This document shows positions 18,129 to 26,563 of a stretch of DNA of 64,000 bases, one piece after another. The stretch's first letter is position 1. Every line of letters starts with the position of its first letter. Source of the DNA: Anthropogastromicrobium aceti (lineage in GTDB: Bacteria; Bacillota; Clostridia; Lachnospirales; Lachnospiraceae); NCBI RefSeq assembly GCF_025567095.1, contig NZ_JAOQJH010000001.1, one strand, 5' to 3'. Made by a program: the position numbers and the translations under genes. Below the pieces are notes generated by a model. The model had not been told where the DNA came from, searched no databases, and was given only the letters and a program-made list of their open reading frames with translations.

Positions 18129-18530
18129 ATGAATATCGGTTTTATAGCAGATGATTCCAAAAAGAAACTGATGCAGAATTTCTGCATCGCATACAGAGGC
18201 ATTCTGAATAAGCACAGCCTTTATGCAACAGGAACAACAGGAAGACTGATAGAGGAGGCAACGACACTGACTGTCAATAAGTTTCTTGAGGGATCGTTAG
18301 GCGGTGCACAGCAGTTTGCATCTCAGATTGAAAATAATAGCATGGATCTGGTATTTTACTTCCGTGATCCAAACGAAGTGAGCCCAACCAATACAAGGAG
18401 AGTACAGACAGTGCTTCATCTTTGTGATATTTACAGCATTCCGCTGGCAACTAATTTGGCAACGGCAGAGCTTTTGATTCGTTCACTTGACTCTGGTGAC
18501 TTAGAGTGGAGAGAGGCATACCGTTCATGA
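18129..18530 (+). CDS. Methylglyoxal-synthase-like protein lacking catalytic residues
   Basis: 133 residues with a clear MgsA fold pattern: GFIADDSKKK at the N-terminus, LYATGTTGRLIEEAT (phosphate-binding) and IPLATNLATAELLI. MgsA turns dihydroxyacetone phosphate into methylglyoxal. By comparison with Escherichia coli MgsA, the catalytic base Asp71 of GGDQQ is Ala here (LGGAQQ, A60; codon 18306-18308), His98 aligns with Thr87, His19 is Asp8, and the HxPD segment reads TNTRR. Asp20 and Asp91 are kept (D9, D80). I infer a weak or non-catalytic phosphate-binding homologue. It starts after GTGGAGG and overlaps the next gene by four bases. Confidence 0.8.
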   Translation: MNIGFIADDSKKKLMQNFCIAYRGILNKHSLYATGTTGRLIEEATTLTVNKFLEGSLGGAQQFASQIENNSMDLVFYFRDPNEVSPTNTRRVQTVLHLCDIYSIPLATNLATAELLIRSLDSGDLEWREAYRS

Positions 18531-19501
18531 GAAAAAAACGGTTCATTTACACGCTGGCGGCAGTGCTTTTAATGTGCAGTGCCGCTGGTGTGGGAGCAGG
18601 CTGCGGCAAATCCTCTCCAGCCCTTCTTGATAGCTTTGGTACTCATTTAGATACTCTTATGACATCAAAAGATAAGCTGTCGAAAATGGATGGAGCTGCA
18701 GCAGATTTGTGTGTAATAGAAAATGAAGATGAATTTTCTGAAAATGACATAGAAGCGCCGGCTGGTGCATTATTTAATATTACAGATCAGAAAACATTGT
18801 ACAGCAAAAATGCAAATGATGAGCGCGAAATCGCAAGTATCACAAAAATTATGACGGCTCTTCTTGCCATGAAATATGCAGATTTAAGTCAGGAAGTAAC
18901 TATTTCGTATACTCCGGAGGGACTTGAGAGCAGTGCTGTTCTTTGTGGTTTTGAGCAAGGCGATAAGATGATGCTTTCAAGTTTGTTGAGTGCAGCACTT
19001 ATCTATTCTGGAAACGATGCTGCTATTGATATTGCTATTGCTGTTGCAGGATCACAGGAAGCATTTGTAGATATGATGAATCAGGAAAGCAAGGAACTGA
19101 TGACTAGTCATACACATTTTGCCAATCCGACAGGACTGACACAGTCTAAACATTATTCTTCAGTATATGATGTTTATTTGATGTTTCAGGAATGCTTAAA
19201 GTATCCGACGTTTCGCGATATTATAGCGCGTGGATCTTTTCTGTGCTATTACACGAATGCAGCAGGGGAGAATGTGACGAAGAACTTTAACAGTACTAAT
19301 CAGTATCTGGTAGGTGCTTATACGCCGCCAGACGGCATTACTGTCATTGGCGGAAAAACAGGTCATACAAATACAGCCGGATATAACCTGGTAGTGCTCG
19401 TCCAGGACAGCCATCACAAGGAGTATGTGGCTGTTATTCTTGGTGCAGCAACAAAAGACGAACTATACAACCAGATGAATACATTACTGTCGAAAATTTG
19501 A
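18527..19501 (+). CDS. D-alanyl-D-alanine carboxypeptidase, DacA/PBP5-like
   Basis: Serine peptidase that trims peptidoglycan pentapeptides outside the membrane. It has an N-terminal signal sequence ending near AGVGAGC, which could be an atypical lipobox, then SxxK in IASITKIMTA, SxN in YSGNDA and KTG in GGKTGHTNTAG, so all three motifs are intact. Length 324 residues; the C-terminal domain of classical DacA is absent. The ATG at 18527 overlaps the preceding stop (ATGA), with GAGAGG upstream. It closes the cell-shape cluster. Confidence 0.9.
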   Translation: MRKKRFIYTLAAVLLMCSAAGVGAGCGKSSPALLDSFGTHLDTLMTSKDKLSKMDGAAADLCVIENEDEFSENDIEAPAGALFNITDQKTLYSKNANDEREIASITKIMTALLAMKYADLSQEVTISYTPEGLESSAVLCGFEQGDKMMLSSLLSAALIYSGNDAAIDIAIAVAGSQEAFVDMMNQESKELMTSHTHFANPTGLTQSKHYSSVYDVYLMFQECLKYPTFRDIIARGSFLCYYTNAAGENVTKNFNSTNQYLVGAYTPPDGITVIGGKTGHTNTAGYNLVVLVQDSHHKEYVAVILGAATKDELYNQMNTLLSKI

Positions 19502-19529
19502 TAATTTTATAAAAATTTCTATTTATGAC

Positions 19530-19558
19530 TTGCTTTATTCGGTAAAATATACTATACT
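19530..19558 (+). promoter_or_regulatory. Promoter for the small P-loop protein gene
   Basis: TTGCTT (19530-19535), a 17 bp spacer and TATACT (19553-19558). It implies a leader of about 58 bases that contains the hairpin listed next. Confidence 0.65.
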
Positions 19559-19574
19559 ATACGCAAGAACTACC

Positions 19575-19600
19575 ATTGGTCTTAAGTGTAAAAGACTAAT
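19575..19600 (+). promoter_or_regulatory. Leader hairpin just before the ribosome-binding site
   Basis: ATTGGTCTT (19575-19583) pairs with AAGACTAAT (19592-19600) with one G-U wobble and an 8-base loop, ending 7 bases before AAGGAGG. Its place suggests an effect on translation or mRNA stability, but that is inference. Confidence 0.45.
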
Positions 19601-19622
19601 TCATATAAGGAGGATCGAGCAT

Positions 19623-20042
19623 ATGGTTCAGATTATTTCAGGCAAGAAGGGCAAAGGAAAAACAAAGTATCTGTTAGACAGTGTAAACGGTGCTGTTGCG
19701 TCTGCACAGGGAAGTGTAGTATATTTGGATAAGACAGCAAAGCACATGTACGAACTGAGCAATAAAGTTCGTTTGATTAATGTTTCTGATTATGGAATCA
19801 ATTCCTATGATGCATTTATCGGATTTGTCAGCGGAATCATTTCTCAGGATCATGATCTTGAGAAAATGTATTTTGATAGCTTCTTAAAGATTTCCTGTCT
19901 TGAGGGAAGTGATATTACAGAGGCAATCAAGGCGCTCGAAGCGATTTCTGCAAAATTTGGAGTTGATTTTGTTTTGAGTGTTTCAGCAGATGCTACGGAG
20001 TTGTCCGATGAAGTAAAATCTCACATCATCGTATCTCTGTAA
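19623..20042 (+). CDS. Small P-loop protein, often labelled PilT-like in Lachnospiraceae
   Basis: 139 residues with a Walker A motif right at the N-terminus (GKKGKGKTK, residues 6-14) and no clear Walker B with a DE pair; the later hydrophobic strand reads VDFVLSVSAD. It is far too short for a PilT motor ATPase, so the common label should not be read as a function. No membrane segment. The ATG at 19623 has a strong AAGGAGG; a longer frame from 19530 would run through the promoter. It is monocistronic between its own promoter and a strong terminator. Function unknown. Confidence 0.75.
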   Translation: MVQIISGKKGKGKTKYLLDSVNGAVASAQGSVVYLDKTAKHMYELSNKVRLINVSDYGINSYDAFIGFVSGIISQDHDLEKMYFDSFLKISCLEGSDITEAIKALEAISAKFGVDFVLSVSADATELSDEVKSHIIVSL

Positions 20043-20099
20043 AGATGATATTCTTGCCAGAGTGTATCAGTTTTTTACAAAAAGTACATAGTACAGATT

Positions 20100-20130
20100 A
20101 AAAGGAGCCGGTTGACCCGACTCCTTTTTA
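20100..20130. terminator. Bidirectional terminator
   Basis: AAAAGGAG and CTCCTTTTT arms, with an inner CGG/CCG, flank a short loop. The A-run and T-run make it usable from both sides, serving the P-loop gene on the plus strand and the convergent DUF378 gene on the minus strand. Confidence 0.85.
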
Positions 20131-20139
20131 CAAACTTTT

Positions 20140-20352
20140 TTATTCTTGGGAAAAGTCGCGGATGCGGCCATAAAAGGAAAGAAGATAAAGTCCGCCAAGA
20201 CCTACGATGGCATAAATGATCCGAGTTAACAGTGACATACTGCCAAAAAGCCACGAAACCAGATCAAACTTAAAAAAGCCAATCAATCCCCAGTTTATAG
20301 CACCGATTACGACAACAGTCAGTACAATATAATCCCATACTTTTGAGCTCAT
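20140..20352 (-). CDS. DUF378 family small membrane protein
   Basis: 70 residues: two hydrophobic helices, the first with the GAINWGLIGFF hallmark of DUF378 (YuzA-like), the second IIYAIVGLGGLYLL. Function unknown. It is transcribed against its neighbours and shares the terminator at 20100-20130. The start is preceded by GAGAGGTTG on the minus strand. Confidence 0.85.
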   Translation of the reverse strand: MSSKVWDYIVLTVVVIGAINWGLIGFFKFDLVSWLFGSMSLLTRIIYAIVGLGGLYLLSFYGRIRDFSQE

Positions 20353-20439
20353 AGCAACCTCTCATTCTGCCAAAAATGGCTTTGTTATACGCTATTATTT
20401 TTTCATAGCAGAAGTATTTTATACATCTTTAAAAAAACT

Positions 20440-20468
20440 ATTTCTTTTTTTAAGAAAAATGCTATAAT
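20440..20468 (+). promoter_or_regulatory. Promoter for the HlyD-like/yggS/sepF operon
   Basis: A perfect TATAAT at 20463-20468 about 50 bases before the start codon. The -35 region is weak (ATTTCT at 20440-20445 with a 17 bp spacer). The -10 is the main evidence. Confidence 0.55.
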
Positions 20469-20518
20469 AATAGCTATGTCCGGCACAGGTGTACCGGAAG
20501 AGAAAGGCAGGAAACTGG

Positions 20519-21949
20519 ATGGCAGACAAAAACAATAAGGTGATCCATTACAAAAACCGGTGGCATGGCAGTGTAATAGGATTCCTTTTCCTTTTTATTT
20601 TCATCTATTTGGCAGTTCAGCTTTATTTTTTCTTTACAAAAGAAAAAATAAGTATTTTTGAGGTTCAGGAAAAAGCACTCTACTCAATAGCAACTGACTA
20701 CAAAGGCTTTATCACAAGAGATGAGCAGATTGTTACAATGAAAAATGATGCTTATGTAAACTATTCTGTTCGCGAAGGACTAAAGACAGCGCTTGGAAGC
20801 ACAATTTACACGACTCAGGATATCAGTGCAATTACTGATGCACTTTTAAAGGAATACAGCAGTGCGCAGATACTAAGCACCTCAAGTATCAGTACGTTAA
20901 AAACAAAGCTTGAAAAGGCAGCGCGGCATGATCTTGATTCTAATTTTTCACTAGCTTATCAGGACAAAAATGATTTGGAAGTTTCCGTTCTGGATGCGTA
21001 TTTGATGGTAGCATCTGATGCACTTGACAGCTTTTCATCAGAAGATGCATACTGTGTTAAGAGCGATCAAAGTGGTTATGTGTTATTTAGAACAGATACA
21101 TATGATGGATATACACCAGAAGATGTGACGCGTTCATGTTTCGATGAAGAGTCATATTCTATGAAGGTGTACGCAAATGGAGAACAGCGAAAGAAAGGCG
21201 ATTTTGCATATAAGCTTGTTTCTGATGATTCTTTTTGCATTACATTTCCAATAAGCGACACTGATGCTGCCCGTTATAGAAATAAAAAATATCTTTCAAT
21301 TAAATTAACATCAATTGGTGTAACAGTAAATGGAAGTTTTTATCTTCACACTGCATCTGATGGCACTTCAATGGCAACAGTTTCATTAAATAAATATGGT
21401 TCAAGCTATCTTACGGAGCGTTATCTTGATTTTAAGATTGCAGAGGATGATATTAAAGGCTACAAGATTCCAAAGTCAGCAGTGCTTAGCAAGGATTTTC
21501 TTGTTGTGCCAGAACAATATGTTATCAATTCAGAAGAAAAAGGCGTAGGTGTATATAAGGAAGTAATTCAGTCTGACGGCAATGCAAAGGCTGTATTTAC
21601 AAAAGTTTCTATTTATGCAAAGCAGGGAAACAGCTATTATATTTCTGCATCTGGACTTACGACAGAGGATTATCTGATTGGTGCTAGTGTAGAAAAAAGT
21701 GAGGATGGCACATCTGAAACAATTACAACTGATCCAACAAATCGCCGTTTGATTGCTGTGTCAGCACCGCTTACTGGTGTGTACAGTGTAAACAGAGGAT
21801 ATTGTATTTTCCGCCAGATTGATATTTTAAGTGAGACGAGCGATCATAACTACTATATTATTAATACGGGTACCTACTACGGATTGTCCGCCTACGATCG
21901 CATTATTTTAAATGCAGGTCTTGTAACCGAAAACCAGATCATCTATTAA
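20519..21949 (+). CDS. HlyD-like single-pass membrane protein of the sepF cluster
   Basis: 476 residues with a positively charged N-terminus, one membrane span (about residues 21-42, VIGFLFLFIFIYLAVQLYFF) and a large extracytoplasmic part rich in beta strands that resembles HlyD/membrane-fusion proteins at both ends (YKGFITRDE near the start; IPKSAVL and a lipoyl-like closing segment). No ABC transporter accompanies it. It lies directly before yggS and sepF in the division cluster, so a role in envelope or division rather than export is possible. The ATG at 20519 with AAAGGCAGG is preferred over a GTG at 20489. Confidence 0.7.
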   Translation: MADKNNKVIHYKNRWHGSVIGFLFLFIFIYLAVQLYFFFTKEKISIFEVQEKALYSIATDYKGFITRDEQIVTMKNDAYVNYSVREGLKTALGSTIYTTQDISAITDALLKEYSSAQILSTSSISTLKTKLEKAARHDLDSNFSLAYQDKNDLEVSVLDAYLMVASDALDSFSSEDAYCVKSDQSGYVLFRTDTYDGYTPEDVTRSCFDEESYSMKVYANGEQRKKGDFAYKLVSDDSFCITFPISDTDAARYRNKKYLSIKLTSIGVTVNGSFYLHTASDGTSMATVSLNKYGSSYLTERYLDFKIAEDDIKGYKIPKSAVLSKDFLVVPEQYVINSEEKGVGVYKEVIQSDGNAKAVFTKVSIYAKQGNSYYISASGLTTEDYLIGASVEKSEDGTSETITTDPTNRRLIAVSAPLTGVYSVNRGYCIFRQIDILSETSDHNYYIINTGTYYGLSAYDRIILNAGLVTENQIIY

Positions 21950-21964
21950 AAGGAGAAATTGAAA

Positions 21965-22645
21965 ATGGTAAGTGAAAACCTAGAGCAGGTAAAAGCTAAT
22001 ATAGAAGCAGCATGTAAAAGAGTTGGAAGAGATCCAAAAGATGTGCGTCTTGTTGCTGTCAGCAAGACAAAGCCGATTTCTTTAATTGAGGAGGCAATCA
22101 AAGCTGGTCAGGATACCTTCGGGGAAAACAAGGTTCAGGAAATGTGTGATAAAATGGAAGTGCTTCCAGACAATATAAAATGGCATATGATTGGTCATCT
22201 GCAGCGAAACAAGGTAAAATATATCGCAGGAAAAGTTGAATTGATTCATTCTGTGGACAGTATTCGTCTGGCAAAGCAAATCTCAGATGAGGCACAAAAA
22301 CAATCAATTGAGATTCCAGTGCTTTTAGAGGTTAATGTAGCAAGAGAGGAAAGCAAGTTTGGCTTTTTTACAGAAGAAACAGAGGATGCCTGCAGAGAAA
22401 TTTCCAAGATGCCTGGAATCCGTGTGAAAGGTTTAATGACAAGTGCTCCTTTTGTAGAGAACGCGGAGGATAATCGTAAATATTTTAAAAAATTATATGA
22501 ATTAGCAGTTGACATTCAGAGTAAAAACATTGATAATATATCAATGAGAGAGCTATCTATGGGTATGACTGGAGATTATGTTGTAGCTGTTGAAGAGGGT
22601 GCAACGATTGTCCGGGTAGGAACTGGCATATTTGGTTCACGATAA
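21965..22645 (+). CDS. yggS: YggS family pyridoxal-phosphate homeostasis protein
   Basis: 226-residue PLP-binding protein of the alanine-racemase fold family. The PLP lysine is in AVSKTKPIS, and FGENKVQEMCDK, WHMIGHLQRNKVK and SMGMTGDYVVAVEEGATIVRVGTGIFG are family signatures. It buffers PLP supply; no reaction is established. AGGAG lies 10 bases before the ATG at 21965; a TTG at 21959 is too close to the ribosome-binding site. Precedes sepF, as in many Gram-positives. Confidence 0.94.
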   Translation: MVSENLEQVKANIEAACKRVGRDPKDVRLVAVSKTKPISLIEEAIKAGQDTFGENKVQEMCDKMEVLPDNIKWHMIGHLQRNKVKYIAGKVELIHSVDSIRLAKQISDEAQKQSIEIPVLLEVNVAREESKFGFFTEETEDACREISKMPGIRVKGLMTSAPFVENAEDNRKYFKKLYELAVDIQSKNIDNISMRELSMGMTGDYVVAVEEGATIVRVGTGIFGSR

Positions 22646-22664
22646 CACAAGAAGGAGAACAGTA

Positions 22665-23222
22665 ATGGGTTTTTTAGACGGTTTTTTAAATAAGATGAAT
22701 TTTTCTACCACCGACGAGTACGATGGAGATTATGACGATATGGATATGACAGAAGAAAACGAAGAAGAGGAGGAAGAAACCGCAGCTAGCGCAGCTGAGG
22801 AAAAGAAGGCTGATCAGGAGACTCCAAAGACAGAGTCTGCACCAGCTTCTTCTACAGCAACCTTCCGCAAGAAGGCAGCAAAAAATACCTCAAGCAAGGT
22901 GGTTTCTATGAATGGTGTTATGAAACAGTCAGAAGTATGTATGATCATTCCAAAGGAGTACAACGATACTAAGGATATCGCTGAGATCCTGCTTTCAGGA
23001 AAGACCGTAGTGCTTAATATGGAAGCAATGAACTTTGATACCGCACAGCGTGTAATTGACTTTACATCTGGTGCATGCTTTACAATGGGCGGCAATCTGC
23101 AGAAGATTTCCAAAAAGATCATCATTGCAACACCAAGCAATGTAGAGCTTTCTGGTGATTTCACTGAGCTTCTTGGTGACGATGATTCAACCGATATCAG
23201 CTCTTATAGTCTGAAGGTGTGA
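22665..23222 (+). CDS. sepF: Cell division protein SepF
   Basis: 185 residues: N-terminal amphipathic membrane-binding helix (MGFLDGFLNKMNF), an acidic disordered linker rich in Glu and Asp (about residues 18-65), and the C-terminal SepF core that polymerises and binds FtsZ (EVCMIIPKEYNDTKDIAE through NVELSGDF). SepF tethers FtsZ to the membrane. AAGGAG precedes the ATG at 22665; a longer frame from 22632 would overlap yggS. Confidence 0.95.
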   Translation: MGFLDGFLNKMNFSTTDEYDGDYDDMDMTEENEEEEEETAASAAEEKKADQETPKTESAPASSTATFRKKAAKNTSSKVVSMNGVMKQSEVCMIIPKEYNDTKDIAEILLSGKTVVLNMEAMNFDTAQRVIDFTSGACFTMGGNLQKISKKIIIATPSNVELSGDFTELLGDDDSTDISSYSLKV

Positions 23223-23226
23223 TGAG

Positions 23227-23985
23227 ATGAACAAAGAAGAACAGATGATTTGCAGTCATCTGCTGGATTTGGCAGAGGCATGCGACAGAAGAGGATACCC
23301 TATGGGCAGCGACTTTCTGACGCTCAATGAGCAGAATCTGTTTTTGGCTTTCTCAAAGGATAAGCTTCCACCTGTTTCTATGGAGATGTGTGGTGGCTAT
23401 GAACTTGCAGAACGAAAGATTATATTTTACAAGCCAGTAGGAGTTGGGGAGGAATACCCGGCTCCTATCTCTTTATTATCGGTTCAGCCTTTAATGAAGA
23501 AGTTTTCAGAAGAACTGACACACAGAGACTATCTGGGTGCACTTATGAATCTTGGCATTTCAAGAACAAAAACAGGCGATATAATCGTGCAGGATAAGCA
23601 GGCATATCTTATTGTATCAGAGTCGATTGCAGATTACATTTGTGAAAATCTGACCAGAATCCGTCATACAAGTGTTATGTGCAGGCAGATTGACTGGCAG
23701 GAGTTTGACTATAAGCCGCAGGTGAAGGAGGTCATGGGAAGTATCGCATCTGTACGTCTCGATGCAGTGATTGGACTGGCATTTTCTCAGTCAAGAAGTA
23801 AGCTGACTGGTTATATAAGTGAGGAGAAGGTACAGGTAAACGGAAAAGTGATTACATCAAATGCTTATAATTTAAAGGAAAATGATCTGATCTCTGTGCG
23901 TGGTCTTGGAAAGTTTCGCTATAAGGGAACCTCTGCCGTTACCAAAAAAGGAAGACTTATGGCATCAGTAGAAGTTTTTGTATAA
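23227..23985 (+). CDS. ylmH: YlmH family RNA-binding protein with S4 domain
   Basis: 252 residues with a C-terminal S4 RNA-binding domain (RLDAVIGLAFSQSRSKLTGYISEEKVQVNGKV). YlmH-type proteins have been linked to division and, more recently, to rescue of stalled ribosomes. It starts 4 bases after the sepF stop and precedes aroB. Confidence 0.92.
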   Translation: MNKEEQMICSHLLDLAEACDRRGYPMGSDFLTLNEQNLFLAFSKDKLPPVSMEMCGGYELAERKIIFYKPVGVGEEYPAPISLLSVQPLMKKFSEELTHRDYLGALMNLGISRTKTGDIIVQDKQAYLIVSESIADYICENLTRIRHTSVMCRQIDWQEFDYKPQVKEVMGSIASVRLDAVIGLAFSQSRSKLTGYISEEKVQVNGKVITSNAYNLKENDLISVRGLGKFRYKGTSAVTKKGRLMASVEVFV

Positions 23986-24001
23986 GAAAGAGAGGAGTAC
24001 A

Positions 24002-25099
24002 ATGTCAAAAAGTTTAATGATCAATAATCAGGCACATGAGCCGATTTACGAGATCGTCTTTGAGACGGCGTTTGAAAAACTGGCAGAAAAGGTAAAGCAG
24101 ATCGGTCTTGAGGGGAGAAAGGTCTGCATCGTAATGGATTCCAATACTAGCCACCTATATGGGGAAATGGTACGAAAGGTGTTAGAGCCTGTATCTGCGA
24201 AGGTGATTTCCTTCCAGTTTCCGGCAGGAGAGCTTCATAAGACACTTGATGTAGTTCGCGATATTTATAAAGAGCTGATAGAAGCTCATTTTGACCGTAA
24301 GGATTATTTGGCAGCGCTTGGCGGCGGTGTTGTAGGTGATATTACCGGATTTGCAGCGGCAACATATTTAAGAGGAATCTCATTTATACAGATTCCAACA
24401 ACACTTCTTTCTCAGTCAGACAGCAGTGTCGGAGGAAAGACAGGCGTTGATTTTGATGGTTATAAAAATATGGTTGGTGCATTCTGCATGCCAAAGCTTG
24501 TATATATGAATGTTTCCACATTATCTACGATGGATGAAAGAGATTATCTTTCTGGAATGGGTGAAGTTGTAAAGCATGGTCTGATTCGCGATAAAAAGTT
24601 TTTTGAATGGCTGAAAATAAACCATGAAAAAATCTGCAGCCAGGATAATGAGACATTGATTGAGATGGATTATCATAACTGCCGTATTAAAGGAGAGGTA
24701 GTAGAAGAAGATCCGACCGAGCAGGGAATCCGCAGTCTTTTAAATTTTGGTCATACACTTGGTCATGCAATTGAAAAGCAAAAGGCAGGAGAATTGTATC
24801 ATGGTGAGTGCGTTTCGATTGGTGCAGCAGCCGCAGCTTATATTAGTATGAAGCGGGGTTATCTTACAAAAGATGAGCTTCAGACTGTACTTGATGCGTT
24901 CACATCATTTAAGCTTCCAATAACAGTGACTGGTGTGGATAAAGAGGCAGCACTTGCAGCAACAAAAAGTGACAAAAAGATGCAGGGCAATCAGATACGT
25001 TTTATTTTGTTAAAGTCTCTTGGAGAGGCCGTTGTTGATAAGACTGTTACAATGGATGAGATGCGCGAGGCACTTGACTTTGTGTGTCAGGATGCGTGA
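24002..25099 (+). CDS. aroB: 3-dehydroquinate synthase AroB
   Basis: Second step of the shikimate pathway, DAHP to 3-dehydroquinate, NAD-dependent. 365 residues with GGGVVGDITGFAAATYLRG and IPTTLLSQSDSSVGGKTGVD signatures and the metal-ligand histidines in FGHTLGHAIE and YHGECVSIG. The ATG at 24002 follows GAGAGGAG. No other shikimate gene is next to it; its place between ylmH and lspA is unusual for the pathway but the spacing suggests cotranscription. Confidence 0.96.
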   Translation: MSKSLMINNQAHEPIYEIVFETAFEKLAEKVKQIGLEGRKVCIVMDSNTSHLYGEMVRKVLEPVSAKVISFQFPAGELHKTLDVVRDIYKELIEAHFDRKDYLAALGGGVVGDITGFAAATYLRGISFIQIPTTLLSQSDSSVGGKTGVDFDGYKNMVGAFCMPKLVYMNVSTLSTMDERDYLSGMGEVVKHGLIRDKKFFEWLKINHEKICSQDNETLIEMDYHNCRIKGEVVEEDPTEQGIRSLLNFGHTLGHAIEKQKAGELYHGECVSIGAAAAAYISMKRGYLTKDELQTVLDAFTSFKLPITVTGVDKEAALAATKSDKKMQGNQIRFILLKSLGEAVVDKTVTMDEMREALDFVCQDA

Positions 25100-25108
25100 G
25101 GTGAGTAC

Positions 25109-25624
25109 ATGAAAAAGAAACGAGCTGGTTTTGCAGCCCTTTTATGTACGCTGCTTATTGTACTGGATCAGATCACAAAGGCATTAACCGTGTCTGTGCT
25201 TAAGGTACATGACATTGTGGTAATTCCAGGCGTGCTTACATTGACCTATGTAGAGAACAGAGGTGCAGCATTTGGCATTTTCCAAAATAAAAAGATTTTT
25301 TTCTTTTTGATCACAGTTGTGATGATTGCTGTATTTGCATACTGCTATGTACGGCTGCTTAATCAAAAGTCATATCGTATTCTTAGAATGCTTTGTGTTA
25401 CGTACACGGCAGGAGCACTTGGAAATCTGATTGACCGCATATTCAGAGGCTATGTAGTTGATATGATTTATTTTGTGCCAATCAATTTCCCAGTATTTAA
25501 TGTGGCAGACTGCTATATTACTGTGTCAACAGTCATTCTCTTAATCGCGCTCTTTTTCTGCTATCAGGATGATGACTTTTCATTTTTAAAACCATCAGGA
25601 AAGGCAGGAAAAAAACATGAGTGA
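25109..25624 (+). CDS. lspA: Lipoprotein signal peptidase LspA
   Basis: 171-residue membrane aspartyl protease that removes signal peptides of prolipoproteins. Four membrane spans; family motifs VENRGAAFGIF, LGNLIDRI and FNVADCYIT carry the two catalytic aspartates. GAGGTGAG precedes the ATG, 9 bases after aroB. It overlaps the next gene by eight bases, the common lspA-rluD arrangement. Confidence 0.96.
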   Translation: MKKKRAGFAALLCTLLIVLDQITKALTVSVLKVHDIVVIPGVLTLTYVENRGAAFGIFQNKKIFFFLITVVMIAVFAYCYVRLLNQKSYRILRMLCVTYTAGALGNLIDRIFRGYVVDMIYFVPINFPVFNVADCYITVSTVILLIALFFCYQDDDFSFLKPSGKAGKKHE

Positions 25625-26543
25625 ACTTCTGATTGTAGGAAGTGAGCAGGACAATACTCGTCTGGATCGTTTCCTGGCAGATCAGTATGAGGAATATACA
25701 CGTTCTTTTCTGCAAAAGTTGATTGACCAGGGAAATGTATCAATAAATGGTATTTCTGTTAAAAAAAGTGGAATAAAGCTGAAGGAGAATGATGAAATTG
25801 CTGTTACGCTTCCAGAGCCGCAGCCGCTTGAGGTAGTTGCAGAGGATATACCTCTTGATATTTTGTATGAAGATGACGATGTCATTTTAATTAATAAGCC
25901 AAAAGGTATGGTTGTGCATCCGGCGGCGGGTCATACATCTGGTACAATCGTGAATGCACTTCTGTATCACTGTAAAGACAGTCTTTCAGGAATCAATGGA
26001 GTGATTCGTCCTGGAATCGTTCACAGAATTGATATGGATACGACAGGTGTTATAATTGCCTGTAAAAACGATGCATCGCACAACTGCATTGCAGCGCAGC
26101 TAAAGGAGCATTCAATCACAAGACGTTATTATGCTATTGTTCATGGCAATTTAAAAGAAGACGAGGGAGTGATTGATGCACCGATTGGTCGTGATCCCAA
26201 TAATAGAAAGCGCATGGCAATCAATCATAAAAATGGAAAAAATGCAGTAACGCACTATAAGGTATTGGAGAGATTTGGGCGCTTTACATGGATCGAGTGC
26301 CGCCTTGAGACTGGTCGCACACATCAGATTAGAGTCCATATGGCATCTATTGGTCATCCATTGCTAGGAGATGCTCTTTACGGACCTACAAAATGCCCAT
26401 ATCAGCTTCAGGGCCAGACATTGCATGCATATGTGTTAGGTTTTATTCATCCGTCTACAGGGGAATATATGGAGTTTCAGGCACCGCTTCCTGATTATTT
26501 TGAAGATCTTCTGAAAAAGCTTCGCCAATCATCCGCAGGATAA
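25617..26543 (+). CDS. RluA/RluD family rRNA pseudouridine synthase
   Basis: 308 residues: N-terminal S4 domain (DRFLADQYEEYTRSFLQKLIDQG), then the catalytic core with HRIDMDTTG (catalytic Asp) and the ETGRTHQIRVHM motif. Acts on large-subunit rRNA; the exact uridines cannot be read from sequence. Overlaps lspA by eight bases. Confidence 0.93.
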   Translation: MSELLIVGSEQDNTRLDRFLADQYEEYTRSFLQKLIDQGNVSINGISVKKSGIKLKENDEIAVTLPEPQPLEVVAEDIPLDILYEDDDVILINKPKGMVVHPAAGHTSGTIVNALLYHCKDSLSGINGVIRPGIVHRIDMDTTGVIIACKNDASHNCIAAQLKEHSITRRYYAIVHGNLKEDEGVIDAPIGRDPNNRKRMAINHKNGKNAVTHYKVLERFGRFTWIECRLETGRTHQIRVHMASIGHPLLGDALYGPTKCPYQLQGQTLHAYVLGFIHPSTGEYMEFQAPLPDYFEDLLKKLRQSSAG

Positions 26544-26563
26544 AAATAAAAGGATAAAAAAGT

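Noticed and set aside
18129..18530. Straight annotation as methylglyoxal synthase
   Set aside because: The fold matches, but the residues known to be catalytic in Escherichia coli are replaced, so an active-enzyme label is not supported.
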